DNA of 64,000 nucleotides from Metaphire vulgaris (GCA_018105865.1 CM030833.1:30306640-30370639); one strand, 5' to 3'; numbered from the stretch's first letter, positions 32,636-45,928 are shown. Notes: a model not told the origin generated them from the sequence alone. Translations and numbers: made by a program.

Positions 32636-32943
32636 GTGGGTGCTAGAGTATCGGCGTTCATCGGTTAGACCATTCCATGTCCTCATTGTGTCTATGTTGA
32701 CGATGGATGTACACAAGGGTACCATGTTGATTCTCAGCTCCAACTGAACTGATGGATTCAGTGCCAAAATGGATTCAGTGCGGACGACGAGGTATTTGCA
32801 CTTAACTGTCTCCGCTTTTGCTGTCTTCAGATGCGTATAGTTGAGTTCTGCACTCATATAGGCCCCTACAGTGTAGTCAAATCGAACAACTTCTATGTCG
32901 TCATTTGTACTCTCATTACTCATATCAAGACATGCAGTTGATT
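32432..32943 (-). CDS. Unassigned open frame, possible exon
   Basis: A good acceptor (tatgttttag) opens a frame of about 170 codons. Its first 100 or so residues have ordinary composition (for example VVRFDYTVGAYMSAELNYTH and LALNPSVQLELRINMVPLC). The rest is poly-Pro from a CGG microsatellite and poly-Ile from a GAT-like tract, so only about 32640-32943 is a candidate exon. I recognise no domain. It may be a lone exon, a transposon remnant or chance. Confidence 0.25.
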
Positions 32944-33078
32944 CTAAAACATACAAAAATAACTGTTAGCATTCTATCTCTTAATGTGTTGTGTAGATAA
33001 AGACATAATGACCAGTTTTTTGATTAACCGTTCCAACAGATTTATATAGCGTTTTACAGCGCTATATAAATTGTCCTG

Positions 33079-33157
<79 letters not shown>
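33079..33157. repeat. (AAT)n microsatellite after a 'gcgctatataaattgtcctg' word
   Basis: The AAT run follows 'cagcgctatataaattgtcc', a word that recurs in part at 3198 and 6288 ('tataaattgtc'), so the microsatellite probably marks the tail of a dispersed repeat. Confidence 0.8.
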
Positions 33158-33159
<2 letters not shown>

Positions 33160-33390
33160 GAATGTGTGCAGCAAATGTGTCTTCCAAGATTCTGATATTC
33201 CTTAAAATTCAGGCGAACAAAGAAAGTTTATTCTGAATCTGAGAATCCGAATTCATAAATGCATTTATTTTTTCTTTGTTCAGATTTTGCTGCAGTTTCT
33301 CTTCATTTACAAAGTTCATAATATTGAAATAGTTTCATGTAAAACATCTCGCAATACTTTTAACACTAGCGCTATATAAAATTAAGCGTT

Positions 33391-33430
33391 CTACTATTAC
33401 TACTACTACTACTACTAATGCTGCTGGTAT

Positions 33431-33492
<62 letters not shown>

Positions 33493-33545
33493 TTATTATT
33501 ATTATTATTAGTAGTAGTAGTAGTAGTAGTAGTAATAATAATAAT
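33391..33545. repeat. (CTA)n / (TTA)n / (GTA)n compound microsatellite
   Basis: CTA units switch to ATT and then to the reverse-complement AGT units, giving a partial palindrome just upstream of the K+ channel start. Confidence 0.95.
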
Positions 33546-33743
33546 TTCAACCCTTTATCCAATATGTTTTAGGTTTTAGAAAATGAATTGCGTGAGATGG
33601 CGCATCTAGGCTTAAGAGTTCGAATGTTCAACATAATGCGTCGAATGTTCTTAGCGTTGGCTTCCTCCTCTTCTTCTTCCCTGTTCTTCTCCGAAGGGCG
33701 CCATTTGACCGGGCGCTGACCTGGACGATGCCTTTCCCTCATC

Positions 33744-35745
33744 ATGGCAGTCGACCTCAACGGTGTCTTCCGTTCAATCGCAGCAACAGATGGCAAGGTG
33801 TCGCCGCCGCAGTCTCATAAAGAACGCTACATCGTGGTGGAAGGAGGCTGCCAGGCCCGGGTTCTGCCGCGGTACAAGCGACGGAGAAGGAAAGGCGGGC
33901 GAGAGAGGGCGGCGGCGGCGGTGGGAGATGGGGACGCCAAGACAGGGGCCCTCCAGACGCCGCCGCCGCCGCAAGATCATTCTCAGGTCACAGAAGGAGA
34001 AGAAGAAGAAGAAGACGACGAAGAAGAGATGAAACCGCTGATCAGCATCACCGCGAAGGATCTGGAGCGCTGTCAAAACGAGGCTCTCGACCATCGACCG
34101 ACCACTCTGCCCGACGACGACGACTCTAGGACTCCGGGTCGACCCTTCGACGACCTTTCCTCTTCTTCCTTCGACCACCAGCTTCTCCTCCTCCGAGCGC
34201 CCGACCAGCCGGAAGAAAACCGCGAAAGACAGCAACAACCGTCGACGGTGGAAGAAGCTGTGGAAAAGCGAGCGGAACAACAACCAACTGGAAAACCAAC
34301 TGGAAAACCTGCAGAAGATTCGCACGTTCAGTTTCTCGAGAAACCCGGATCGCCGCCGTGGCCAGGGAAGCCCGCCAGAGCCTCTGGCGGCGGCGGTGGT
34401 GATGATGATGATCGAGAGGCGGGTCCTTCGAAGGGACAGCGGAGGAGGGAGAGCTGCGTCGGATGTTGCCGCCAGTTCATCGCCTTTCTCTTCTCCACCG
34501 TCGGGTCCTGCTGCCTCCTGGTCGCCTATACGATCTTCGGTGGATTCGTCTTCCAGCACCTGGAATCGCAGAACGAGAAGGAGACGCGGGAGGACATGAA
34601 GGTCACCCGGTGGAAGTACGTATCCATGCTGTGGAACATCACCGAGAGCCTCAATGTCCTCTACGAACAGAACTGGACGACAGAGGCGGACGCCATCTTG
34701 GAGAGCTTCACGCGCCATGTTTTCCAGGCGACGAAGAAGAAGGGGTGGGACGGAACGGATCGTGACGTGGAAGTGCAGTGGAGTTTTCCAGGAGCCTTAC
34801 TTTACTCGATTACGGTTGTTACGACGATTGGTTAGTACGCTGTAATCGTTATCCATCCATTACAGTTGATGTAGGCCTATGTTCTATTAATTTCGGCGAA
34901 TGATGTAACAAGTCCTTTTGATGTAAAGTAAGCTTTTGAAGCTACGACAATTTATAATGTTATTGATTTTATTTATAATGTCGTCGATTTTATCGCAAGT
35001 CCTTGATCACAATATTCTAATTAAAGTCAGTCTTTTTCTTCTATAGCGCCATGATCTCAATGCACCGTGTCATTTGACGATCGCTTGCTAAGCTTAAAAT
35101 GGGTGACGGCAAACGCGGTGCATTGATCGGATGGTCATGCAGGTCATAACAAGCGTTTGAATATCATCAATCTGCGAATAATATTATTAATAAATAATAT
35201 TGGTTCGGGAAATTGCATTGAATGAAGCCGTTCCCTGCCGCGTCCTCTGGCTATAGACAGATTGGAGTGAAATTAGTTGGCTTCAGGTCAAGTCAGTTCA
35301 GGGCTTTTTCTAAGTAGTGGATTCCAGCTATCAACCTATTTGAAGCCCCAATTGGAATCTGATTAGCGTACAAAATGGACCCCAATAAATACCCATTGAA
35401 TGCATTTCTCTGTTACACATGTGACATCTTATTGAATAGCACTTTTACCGATGCATCTTTTCCTAATATACGTTTGGTAGCTCTAGTTCGAATCCTTGTT
35501 CAGATTAGCTTCTACTTTTTATTTGCAAACGGCTTCAGCGGCTGCTGTGTCTGACCATAGATTCGAATCTAAGCTGACGTGTCATTAATCTCACAGAGCA
35601 CGAATGGCAAATCCATTTATATATTGCCAAGGAATAAATCGCAAAACAACGGCAACAAATTCATTATTCCTTCCTCGTCCCTATACTGCTGTCAACAACT
35701 GAATTCGGAAAATAGGCCTACCTTCGATTAGATATTTCACCACAA

Positions 35746-35776
<31 letters not shown>

Positions 35777-36182
35777 TACATACATACATGCATACATACA
35801 TTACTATGCTTGCCTCTATGAACGCCATTAAATGTTGCTACACAGATGCTTTGTATGTGGATTGAGTTGACTGCTCTTCTGAAAAATGTCTGGCTTCGTT
35901 TCTTCGTTGTACGCTGGTTCTCTATCAGCTGATGGCTCACTGGTCAATTGTTCAAAATGAATCCAGAATGCGTGAAGAGGGAGGTGGGGTTGGGGTGAGG
36001 AGATGAAGGGGGAGGAACTGGGTTTTTTGGTGAACTGCGGATTGATTGTCATATCTCGTTTGGTCTTTCTTGGCATTTCCATCGCACGAGAGATTTTGAC
36101 AAAGTCAACATGAAAAGTATTTAAGAGAAATCCTTTATTAGAGAAAATTCTAATTGCGTTCTGACTAAAGAAGAATTCCTGC

Positions 36183-36243
<61 letters not shown>

Positions 36244-38312
36244 TGACTGTATCCAGAATGTCATAAATATTTTATGTGTAAACAAAGATCCATTGAGACA
36301 AACATCGAAAGACGCACACAGCAGTGGCGGCTCTAGGATTTGGCAAGTGGGGGGGCCGTTGGGGTGGCAACTTCTAATCATGGGGGACCAACCACTTGTT
36401 GTTTAATGTAAGTAGCATTAAGTATAGGGTCCCAACTGGGGGGCCACTGGGGGGCCAGGCTCTCAATTGGGGGCACGGGCCCCCCTTGCCCCCCGGTGGA
36501 GCCGCCACTGGCACACAGATAGGCACAAGCAGACAATTTGTACTCATTGAGACTCAATTATATTTTAACACTAAAAAGGAAAATTGTCACCAACCAAAGT
36601 TCTCAATAATTTACAGAATACATTGGAAGAGGGCAATTTGGGGACAGTCTTACATCGTATACTTAAAAGGTTTAAAATGTTTGCTGCTTCCTAAAGTGAT
36701 AATTATGTTCTGTTTTCTCGCGCAAAATAGACTGATTTATAATCTTGTACTCGAAAAATCCTTTGACCTTGCAATGGTACGGTTTCTTTCCAATCACAGA
36801 TTGTAAAACGATAGATTAGAATGCCTTTTCGTTGCCGTCCGTCACTGTTGCCAATCAACAGCAGCGTCACCGGATGTTGTTCGTATGATTTCGGGGAGCA
36901 GCGATCACCGCCAAGAGCCGCAGATTTAAAGGCGCCATCTGTCTTTATAACTAGCGGCAAAATTAAATGGGAGAATTACTACGATTGGGCGCATTGGGGT
37001 AATTGATTTTATCAATATTACACACTGCTATTATATTTACGATCAATGCAACAGGGAGTGGGTCTTACATGCGTGACGGCTTTTTGGCTTCGAACATGCG
37101 TGACTGTTATAGAGTAACAAGCCGTTTGTGTCTAAAGGCAGGTGCATTCGACATGATGTCGTAACGCCTTCGTGTTTTGCGACCTCTGCGGACGAGAAGA
37201 CTACGCGGTCACAGCTGTGTCTACGGTGTTCTTCATTAATTTACCGGCGGCGTCTACGGTTTTGCTAATTAATGTGTCATTAAGTGCGATCGCCATTGGC
37301 ATGTCTCGCCACTGACGAGATTTTCACTGCACATTTTAACCTCTACGCGCATTTCAAACGCGCATGCCACCTAAATTCTTTCTATCGTAGACCTTAGAGC
37401 AGGTAGACTGGCTTGAACTGTATACCTGGATATGGACGTTTATCGTCTTTCTGCCAGTCAATATGTGAAGCCAAAGCCCCTTTTCTTTGCACCCACCTTC
37501 TTTAATCTGAGGCAATGATTTTCAATTAAATTTTGTTAATGAACTGGAATATGAAAGATAACGTCTTCACAGTTTTACAGTAATAACGTTTTTCCATTGA
37601 CCAATGTGCATTCATCACAGCCTAGAAATTAATACGCATCGGAATTATTCGATCTGCGGCAAAGACAGCGGAAAGTTAACGCCAATTTGCCGCGGATGTG
37701 TTTTAAGCAATGGTTGCCATGGTTTCCTAGAAATTACCGTAAACTTCTAATACAAGCTTCCCCTCGGCTTCTATTAAGACGATTGACTTTATACTTCGGC
37801 TGTTTGAGACCCGGCTTCTATTAGGTGTTTTACGGTAATGTGATCACGCAACAAAATGGCGGAAAGCTGGCTTCACTTTCCGACTCCATAGACTCGTTCT
37901 AGTGATATTTGAATTCTATGCATCGTCTCATACATTTGCATTGGGCGGTCAATTCTTAACTGTGCTATGTTGAATATTGAATACAATATCGAATCATTTT
38001 AGACAGGTCTTCGTTCTCTGCGATGGCTTTCCTCTTTTAAGCCGGTGCACAATGAAAGGTTGCAAATGAAATGGTCGAAATGCCAAAAATAAATCTGACC
38101 CATGTACGCGAATTTATTTGGTCCAGAAGAACATGGCGGTTGTAGAGTCATTCCGATATTCCGAAACGCTCATCACGAGAATGAGCGACACTCGTCAACT
38201 ATTGGCAGAAGGACTTTTCCATATCGACTTACACGTTCCATCCATCCATCCATCCATCCATCCATCCATCCATCCATCCAAAGAGCTCACCCCTCTCTCT
38301 GTCTCTCTTTCC

Positions 38313-38345
<33 letters not shown>

Positions 38346-41206
38346 CACGCACGCACGAACACACACACACACACACAACACAACGACTGTCCACAATCTT
38401 CGATTACTTGAAAGCTGAAAGCAAGCGGTTCTGTTGGTCTGTTTCTCTCTTCGATTTAGAAGTTGTCCCAGTTATTCTGGGTCAGAATTGCAGCTGAGAT
38501 ATCGAAACTGGAGCCGTTCGAGACGCTCATCGTTGATAACAAAAGCATCGCAGACCCCGAGATAAAAATCCCCGTAGAAGTTTCAATGATGTTATTTTGT
38601 GACGCCGACCATTCGTCTGCAGTGAATCAATCTGTTGCTGAACTACTTTCAACATGGCTGCCGTCACGTGATTAAAAAGCGAATCGCGTATAAACGTGGA
38701 ATGTACGAGTACCAGGCTATCAGCATCACCACATACCTACCGAGTTACGCAGTTTTAAGAGAAAGAGAGACGATGACAGGCTCCTGCCTTAGCAGCAAAT
38801 AAGTTTCACAATAACGCAACAGAAGAAAAACAGACATTGAAAAACTGTTTAGTCTGCTTGGGGCGCTCGTTTGCCCTGCTCAAAGGGGTCATCCATATAT
38901 TACATCAACAAATTTTGGCCGTTCTTAATTCCCTCTCCGCCTTGTCATCGAGCGTTACCAGGTATCGAACCCCTCCCCTTGGATGACGTCATCACCACAG
39001 CGCCGTGTTTACCGCGATGTATAGTGTATAGTATTACTAACGACGTTAGATTTACGGCTTCTGGCTTCTGGCTTCACGTGCCCACTTCTCAACATAAGCC
39101 TACGTGTACACGTTGCAAAGAGCTGCTACAATAGTTTACCACTATTCACTTTTGCAAAATTGTAACAAAACTTTCGTTAAAACAATGACGTCATCATTGA
39201 TACACATACGGTCTGGAAATATCATGCACTACATCAACTAAGCAAGGCTGAAGTTGAACAGATGTCATGATGGATGTAACTTGTGCATCAGTCCCCCCTC
39301 CTCCTCATACTCAACTCATAGTCATCAAACGTTATCAGAGTCGTACTCCTTCCACTCCGGCTGATGAATAGAGGAGAATTGATTTGTAAAGATTCTCTTC
39401 TGTCGATTTAAACTCCGAAAAAAACTTATTCTGAAACCGCATAATCCAGTGGTTCTCAACCCTTGGTCCGCGGATCACAAGTGGTCCGCGAGAGGGGGTC
39501 TAGTGGTCCCGCGACGAAGTCTGAAAACCGTAAATAGAAATACATATATATTCGGTGAATGCGGAGGACCTTTTTTCTTTTTTATTTGCTTGTCAGCCTA
39601 TTTTTCTGGTAAGTTTTGAAAAGAATCTACTGTCTTAGGTGGTCCTCGAGAAATTTTGTGAACTTCAAAAGTGGTCCGCGATGCAATGAGGGTTGAGACC
39701 CTGCACTGGCATCAATCATATTCATTCCTGCACAGATTAAGACAGAGAGCGGGAGGGCTTCAACCGTTTAAATTTCTTGGTCCAAAATGACTCGGTGTTC
39801 TACCATTTTCCGAAAAATATCAGACCAGTTAATTATTTAGCGAATCTACCGGAATTTACGATTGTCTGCCGCTATTCCAGAGGATCTACCATAAATCAAG
39901 TAGCCGGATCGAATGGACGCATTGGGGGCGGGGTGGGTCTAATGTACGGCCGTACGCAGCTGCAGCCTAAGGTTGTGAGAAATCCAAGCGTCATCTAATG
40001 CCGGTCGACCGGGCGCTCTTCGACCGAGGGCGGCCAGAGGCCAAAGCCCCCGGCGGACGGAGCCTGAGATGTTTAGGGGCTCGGAGGCTTCGAAGGTCCT
40101 TACGACAACCAGTAAACAGTTCACTTTACGAGATTTAAGAACAGCGTTTAGGGCCAACGAAGCCCATCTCCTGTATACGGGAGAACGCGTCTATAAACAA
40201 ATCTCCGGGCGGGTGGGGGGGGGCAGATTAAAAGGCTAGAATCGCCGGGCAGCTTTTTGCTTCTGGATCTTCAAGGTGTTTCGCTAGAAAGACAAGTCTT
40301 TTCTCGGTTGGTAATTTACCTGATGGCGCTTTCCTGAAACGCCGATGGTGACAATCCTTATGCAGTGTTGCCGCTGACGATTATTAGAAATTCAGCTGAA
40401 ATCGCAGTTGAATGGAAAATTGAGGAGATTTGAGAACAGCTGTTATGAATTTCAAACTATTCTATTAAAATTCTCGTTATTGATTTATGTAGCGGCATCT
40501 GTAGAGAACTCGGTTTCTCTTTTGAATCTGTATTCTGCGCTGTTGAAGTCACCATGTTGGTTCAACACAGCGAATAGCTGTGCTGGCCTCAACAGCCAAC
40601 GTAAAGGAGCCAGGAAATATGGGGCCTTTTGAAGTAACTGTCAGATTCAGCGCATTGTCCCGGTATAGAGGCCTATCGTCTGCGAAAGAATAGTTTATGA
40701 GCCCCTCTAGTGCATCGTCGTGTTGAGTGGACGTATTTTACTCCTATCGGTTACATGTGCAGCTTTTTCGATACAAAATGCATCACGTGACTACGGAAAC
40801 CGAGGGCGGACATTCTATTTTGACGCGAACAAAATTTTCTGAAACTTCGTAAGTGTGTATAAGAAAGATGTCCTCAAATGGCTTCCGTATGCGTGGTGTG
40901 TGATATGCTTTCGTTCACTGTTGCATCCATTTGCTCGAGGGTGGACCGAATGATTGAAAGCATCTATTGCTTAAAAGCCTTGGACACGTTGTGTGGTCGG
41001 AAGATGGAAGGCCGGTCGCCCAGCTGAAGAGACGTTGAAAGGAGATCCTCTCATGGAATGGAGAATTTCCTTTTCGAATACGCACGCGTCTCGCACCTCC
41101 ACATGCACGGCTGGCAATTCTTAAAACCGTCTGGCATTTATCTCTCGGCCGAAGATTGAATCTCCTTTGAACTCAGTCGCAATAGGTAACATTCTCTATG
41201 TCCTAT

Positions 41207-41282
<76 letters not shown>

Positions 41283-42064
41283 CCTGTATGATCTCTGCTA
41301 GATCTCTCTCTCATCTCATCTCTCTCTCTTCTCTCTCTGTCTCTCTGAGCTCATCCCAATATCGATGTAATGCATGGATTTCCCATGGCCTGTGTGATCT
41401 CTGCTAGATCTCATTACATAGACCTACCATTTTCGCTCTTATCAACGCCAACACCGTTTGTCATCACACAATTTGTGACGTCAGCACTGATTACATGTGA
41501 GGCTGAGACTGACCGACCGAATGACGTCATTCTTATACGTTTGCGTATTTTTTCGCTGCTCTAGACACGATAGATCTTCTTCGGGCGGTCTTAAAGTAAG
41601 CGTTCGAATAGATCAACAATGGCCCCATCTTGCGGTTGATTCCTCGATAGCTACTTATAAAGACAAGAAGGAGTTAATCCTTCTCTGATTCTCTTCGCAA
41701 ACGCCAACAACAGTTGGGAGTCAATGCTTCTACGAGCAATTCGCCTTGATTGATATCAGATATCAATATTTTATTGATTTGATTGATATCATCTATATGA
41801 GGTGATAGTGATCTGCGGAATTTGGATTCAAATGACGAAACGAAGAAAACGCAGATGCCGATGGAAAGGGAAAGGCCGGTGGAGAAGAAATTAGTTGTCT
41901 TCTCTGAGGGGAGGGGTTAGAGGGCTTCACCCACCCATTGATCAGTGCCATCCCAGTGGGCCGAACACTGGTTTTTGGCTCTCCGGCCCCCAATTGAGGA
42001 CGAATACTTTGGCGCCTTCCACTGTTTTTCATGTAAATTGGACGCGGATAAAAGAGGAAAGATA

Positions 42065-42115
<51 letters not shown>

Positions 42116-42367
42116 GGAGGTTGCGGAAGAGGCAGAAACTCAGAATGGAGAGAAAAGAGAAAGAACAAGTTCAGCACAAATATCATATGTAACAAAGAAA
42201 TGGCGCTAGTTGTATAATAGACGCATGTTCAACTGGGCGGTGAGAAAAGAGAATTGGAATTAGAAATTAATTTCGTAATTAATTACCTGCTAAAGTGTCA
42301 GTCATTTAATACGTGAGATCATAACATGACAGAGTTTCAAGCACTGGTGATCCAGTTGTGGAAAGTT

Positions 42368-42425
<58 letters not shown>

Positions 42426-42726
42426 GACCTTGATGGTTCTAAAATCCTAGAAGCAGATTACAGCGTCAATAGCTTGCATGGATAACTTGGATATATAGAC
42501 AGACAGACAGACGGAAAAAGAGGAAGACATACACGTGGCAGAATGGCAAATGGCAAATGCATTAATGCATTAATGCATTAATCATTAACGTGTGGCTTTA
42601 CTGCGGCTTAAAAAGCAATAAAAGGATTTCTGTATTCATACGGTCACCATGGAAACTGAATTCTGTTGCGATAACATTTTTCACAAACCAAACGATTAAC
42701 GTATGAGATATAAGAAACAGCATCGC

Positions 42727-42812
<86 letters not shown>

Positions 42813-44897
42813 GACGATTTGTGAAGCGCCGTAACATGGCCATCGGCCAAAACCCAAAAGCGCTGTACAGTCAAACAGTCAACTATACGATATGGTGAAC
42901 AAATGCGTTTTCAGTTCTTTAGCAAACGTTTCAGGTGAAGTAATCCCGACAAACAAAATAAGCAGTCGACATCAATTTCATCGTATTGCGCCTTTGTCAT
43001 TTGCCTACTCTCTCCCTCTGTCTGTCTCTGTCTGTCTCTCTGTCTCTGTCTCTGTCTCTGTCTGTTCTCTCTCCTCAAAATTGTTTTGAGAAATTCCAAT
43101 TTCCAATATGGCAGAACTCTCCTCGCTCTCTTTCTGTCCCTTCCTCTGTCCGTCTCTTTTCTCTTCCTCGCCCTCCGTTTATATGTCCTACTCCTTCCAA
43201 GCCTTGGAGTAGATCTACCTGCGCCAATACCCCACACTCTCTCTCTCATTGCCTCCATCTGAACGCACTGAAAATTTTCTACCAGACTTTAGAACCTGCA
43301 TGACGACCATTCTGTCCTGGCCTAACTATACCATAGACTGTCTACGGGGACCTCATGTCCTGGATTCGATTTTTGTTCCCTTTGCAGTTACATCCGGCGT
43401 GTCATCAGCAGACGTTCCTAAGTATCGTAAAGTGGCGCTATAGAAGTTAAATATAGGAACGGAATATCGTATAATTATATTATCAATGTGTATTCGTATT
43501 CATCTCGTCTTCTGTCTATCCGACCGTGTTGCTATGGTCACCAGTCAGCCTTTGGGCTTTTAGCATGCATGGCTGAGAAGATCGTCTGAGTAGAGCTGTC
43601 AATCATTTCAGCAGACGCCATCCATAGAAATGTCTGGTCTAATTGTCCGTCAATTGACTAACTGTCAGTTAACGCCGTCTGCCAATTGGAGGTGGCAATG
43701 TCTGTCAATGACAAAAATATAAATCAAACACACGTAGGGCGACCCTCATTCAAATATGACGACTACGGAAGTCAGAAAATCGAAAACATAAAAACAATGA
43801 TGATGACGACGACGACGATGATGATGATGATAATAATAATACTAGCAATGATAATTAATAACTGGATTTTTTTAGTATGATAAGCATCGCTTTATTCCAA
43901 CGATCCTTGATTTGTCCAACAACGATTGCATCGTCAATTGCAGTTCTTTCCAACTTTTTTGTCCAACAAGTTTGCATCGCAAATTGCAGTTCTTTGTAAT
44001 TTTTGTGACAGTTTATTTCTTAATTATTTCTTCATGGAATCATTTTTATTATCTCTCTCTCTTCGAATTCATTGGCTTTGTTATCACGTATCTTTCCGTC
44101 TATACAGGTTACGGCCACATTGCCCCGAAGACAGACTGGGGAAGGTGGTGACCATCCTCTACGCCATCTTCGGCATCCCACTCACCCTCTTCACCATCAC
44201 CAATCTCGGCAGCATCATGGCGACTGCGTTCCGCTTCGTCTACCACTACGTCGTCTGCGGCGTCTGCTGCGTCTGCTGCGTCGCCAGCAGCAGCCGCAGC
44301 AGACGCCGACGCCGCGCTCGTTGGCGCGAAAACCGGAAACGACTGCGCACGGGCGAAACGACGACGACGATGATAAAAACAACGACGACGATGATGATGA
44401 TGACGACGACGACCATGGACAACGACGGCTGTGAGTTGAGGATGATGTCGGATGCAGAGAAAGCGAACGAGGCGATGGAGACCGGTGCTGCAGATTTCGA
44501 CGTGGAACCGTCGTCCTTAGGCGATGTCCTGAGCAGGGTCATTCGCCGACCACCGGAGGACATCAGCAAGGTCAGGGTCCCCATATACATCTGTCTGCTG
44601 CTGATGCTCGGCTATCTGGCCCTTGGGACCCTGGTGTTCCGTCTCAGCGAGGACTGGGACCCTCTCATCTGCCTCTACTTCTGCTTCATCACCCTGTCGA
44701 CGATCGGGTTCGGCGACTACGTTCCGGGAACGCTGGACAAGTTGGGATCGGAGGAGAAGATGGTGCTGTGCGCCCTGTACCTGGTGTTCGGGTTGGCGGT
44801 CATCGCGATGTGCTTCGACCTGATCCAGGAAGAGACGAAGAACAAACTGCGACACGTCGGACAGAAGCTGGGACTGCTGAAAAAGAACGATGCGTAG
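33744..44897 (+). CDS. Two-pore-domain K+ channel (K2P/KCNK, TWK/TRESK-like), one-base frameshift
   Basis: Exons 33744-34830 and 44108-44897. Exon 1 has a long cytosolic N-terminus (about 240 residues, charged, E/D- and P-rich), TM1 at about 245-270, an extracellular cap with N-glycosylation sites near N298 and N310, then pore helix 1 ending VVTTIG. The intron falls inside the pore-1 GYG in phase 1, the position conserved in K2P genes. Exon 2 completes GYGHIAPKT, then [11 protein letters not shown] (TM2), a basic loop with a Cys cluster and Thr/Met runs coded by a (GAC/GAT) tract, TM3, pore 2 [12 protein letters not shown], and TM4 ending near FDLIQEE; the tail is short. After APKTDWG the frame needs one more base: the run at 44137-44142 (tgggga) looks one G or A short, and the reading frame as given stops three codons later. 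Downstream frame is intact for about 250 codons, so a sequence error is as likely as a null allele. Function: background K+ leak current. Confidence 0.85.
36185..36242. repeat. (AT)n microsatellite
   Basis: About 29 AT units. Confidence 0.97.
36322..36510 (-). mobile_element. hAT-type MITE, family 1, inverted orientation
   Basis: 189 bp with 14-bp inverted termini and a perfect 8-bp target duplication gcacacag on both sides. It is in the K2P intron. The exact duplication suggests this is the youngest family-1 copy here. Confidence 0.95.
38238..38380. repeat. (ATCC)n, (TC)n, (AC)n compound microsatellite
   Basis: Three adjacent simple repeats in the K2P intron; the overlapping open frames are artefacts. 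Confidence 0.92.
39447..39708 (+). mobile_element. hAT-type MITE, family 4 (CAGTGGTTCTCAACC ends)
   Basis: It opens CAGTGGTTCTCAACCCTTGG and ends GGGTTGAGACCCTGCACTG, the terminal motif known from Charlie-like hAT elements. The interior repeats 'gtggtccgcg'. Flanks gcataatc / gcatcaatc fit an 8-bp duplication with one inserted base. Confidence 0.82.
41209..41340. repeat. (CT)n microsatellite
   Basis: A pure CT run to about 41280, then interrupted. Confidence 0.95.
42067..42112. repeat. (GA)n microsatellite
   Basis: About 22 units in the K2P intron. Confidence 0.95.
42372..42423. repeat. (TA)n microsatellite
   Basis: About 25 units in the K2P intron. Confidence 0.95.
42727..42811. repeat. 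(TTA)n microsatellite
   Basis: About 28 units, followed by 'cgacgatttgtgaagcgcc'. Confidence 0.96.
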
Positions 44898-44911
44898 GAG
44901 ACGTCACATTA

Positions 44912-44999
44912 GCCTCTCTCTGTCTCTCTCTGTCTCTCTCTGTCTCTCTCTCTGTCTCTCTCTGTCTCTCTCTGTCTCTCTGGCTCTCTCTCTCTCTCT

Positions 45000-45059
<60 letters not shown>

Positions 45060-45181
45060 GCTCTCTCTGGCTCTCTCTGTCTCTCTCTGTCTCTCTCTGT
45101 CTCTCTGTCTCTCTGCTCTCTCTGTCTCTCTCTGTCTCTCTGTCTCTCTCTGGCTCTCTCTGGCTCTCTCTGGCTCTCTCT

Positions 45182-45221
<40 letters not shown>

Positions 45222-45400
45222 GGCTCTCTCTGGCTCTCTCTGGGCTCTCTCTGTCTCTCTCTGTCTCTCTCTTCTCTCTGGCTCTCTGGCTCTCTGGCTC
45301 TCTCTGTTATCTCTGTCTCTCTGTCTCTCTGGCTCTGGAGAGAGAGAGAGAGAGAGAGATTGAGAGAGATATTCTAAATGGCAGAGAGAATATTAGAGAG

Positions 45401-45455
<55 letters not shown>
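44912..45455. repeat. Long (CT)n tract running into a (GA)n tract
   Basis: About 420 bp of CT repeats interrupted by TG, TGG and TGT steps starts 15 bp after the K2P stop codon, followed by about 120 bp of GA repeats. If transcribed it would form a polypyrimidine 3' UTR able to pair with its own purine end. Confidence 0.93.
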
Positions 45456-45457
<2 letters not shown>

Positions 45458-45928
45458 CTTTGAATCAAAGACGTTGAAAGAGAACAAAGGAAGAGATGGA
45501 ACTTTTCACCTGTGATCGAATTCTCGAAATCTGAGTTTGAATTATGCAGACGGCCGAAGAAGGATTCTAGTAGTGCAGTGGCGACAGCAATATTAGAATG
45601 AGTACGCGAAAAAGTACTTATGCGGTGGACTAATCCAGGAATCCTGCAGAAGCGGACATATCGGACCAATCGCGCTTTCTTTCCCTTCTGTTCTGTTCTG
45701 ACAGTCTTCGTCAAATTTCTTCCGAATGTGCCGCTGTTGTGCGAGAGATTTCACGACGACCTACGACCTGTCTAAATTCTATCGAAACTGCACAGAACAA
45801 TTCCGCTATTCTGCAAAATAAAACTGCTGCTGGACTTAATTAAATGCAGGTCATGACGTCATCTAACTCTTCACTCAACATCTGTAGTCATCTTACGACT
45901 GAGTTATCATCTTCACGATCGCACCACC

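Larger units (their letters stand above)
34831..44107 (+). other. 9.3-kb intron of the K2P gene
   Basis: It starts g|gttagt and ends tatacag. It contains a family-1 MITE, a family-4 hAT MITE and many microsatellites, and no exon I can recognise. Confidence 0.8.

Noticed and set aside
33774..34718. 314-codon open frame antisense to K2P exon 1
   Set aside because: It is the complement of a GC-rich coding exon with biased codon use, and shows no family features of its own.
35470..35510. tRNA B-box-like word agttcgaatcc
   Set aside because: There is no A box or cloverleaf pairing upstream, so it is not a tRNA gene.
39939..40157. 72-codon minus-strand frame in a GC-rich patch
   Set aside because: The composition is plausible, but there are no splice sites, no recognised family and no support.
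44768..45463. 231-codon Ser/Leu-rich frame and its neighbours
   Set aside because: They are translations of the CT/GA tract after the K2P stop codon.
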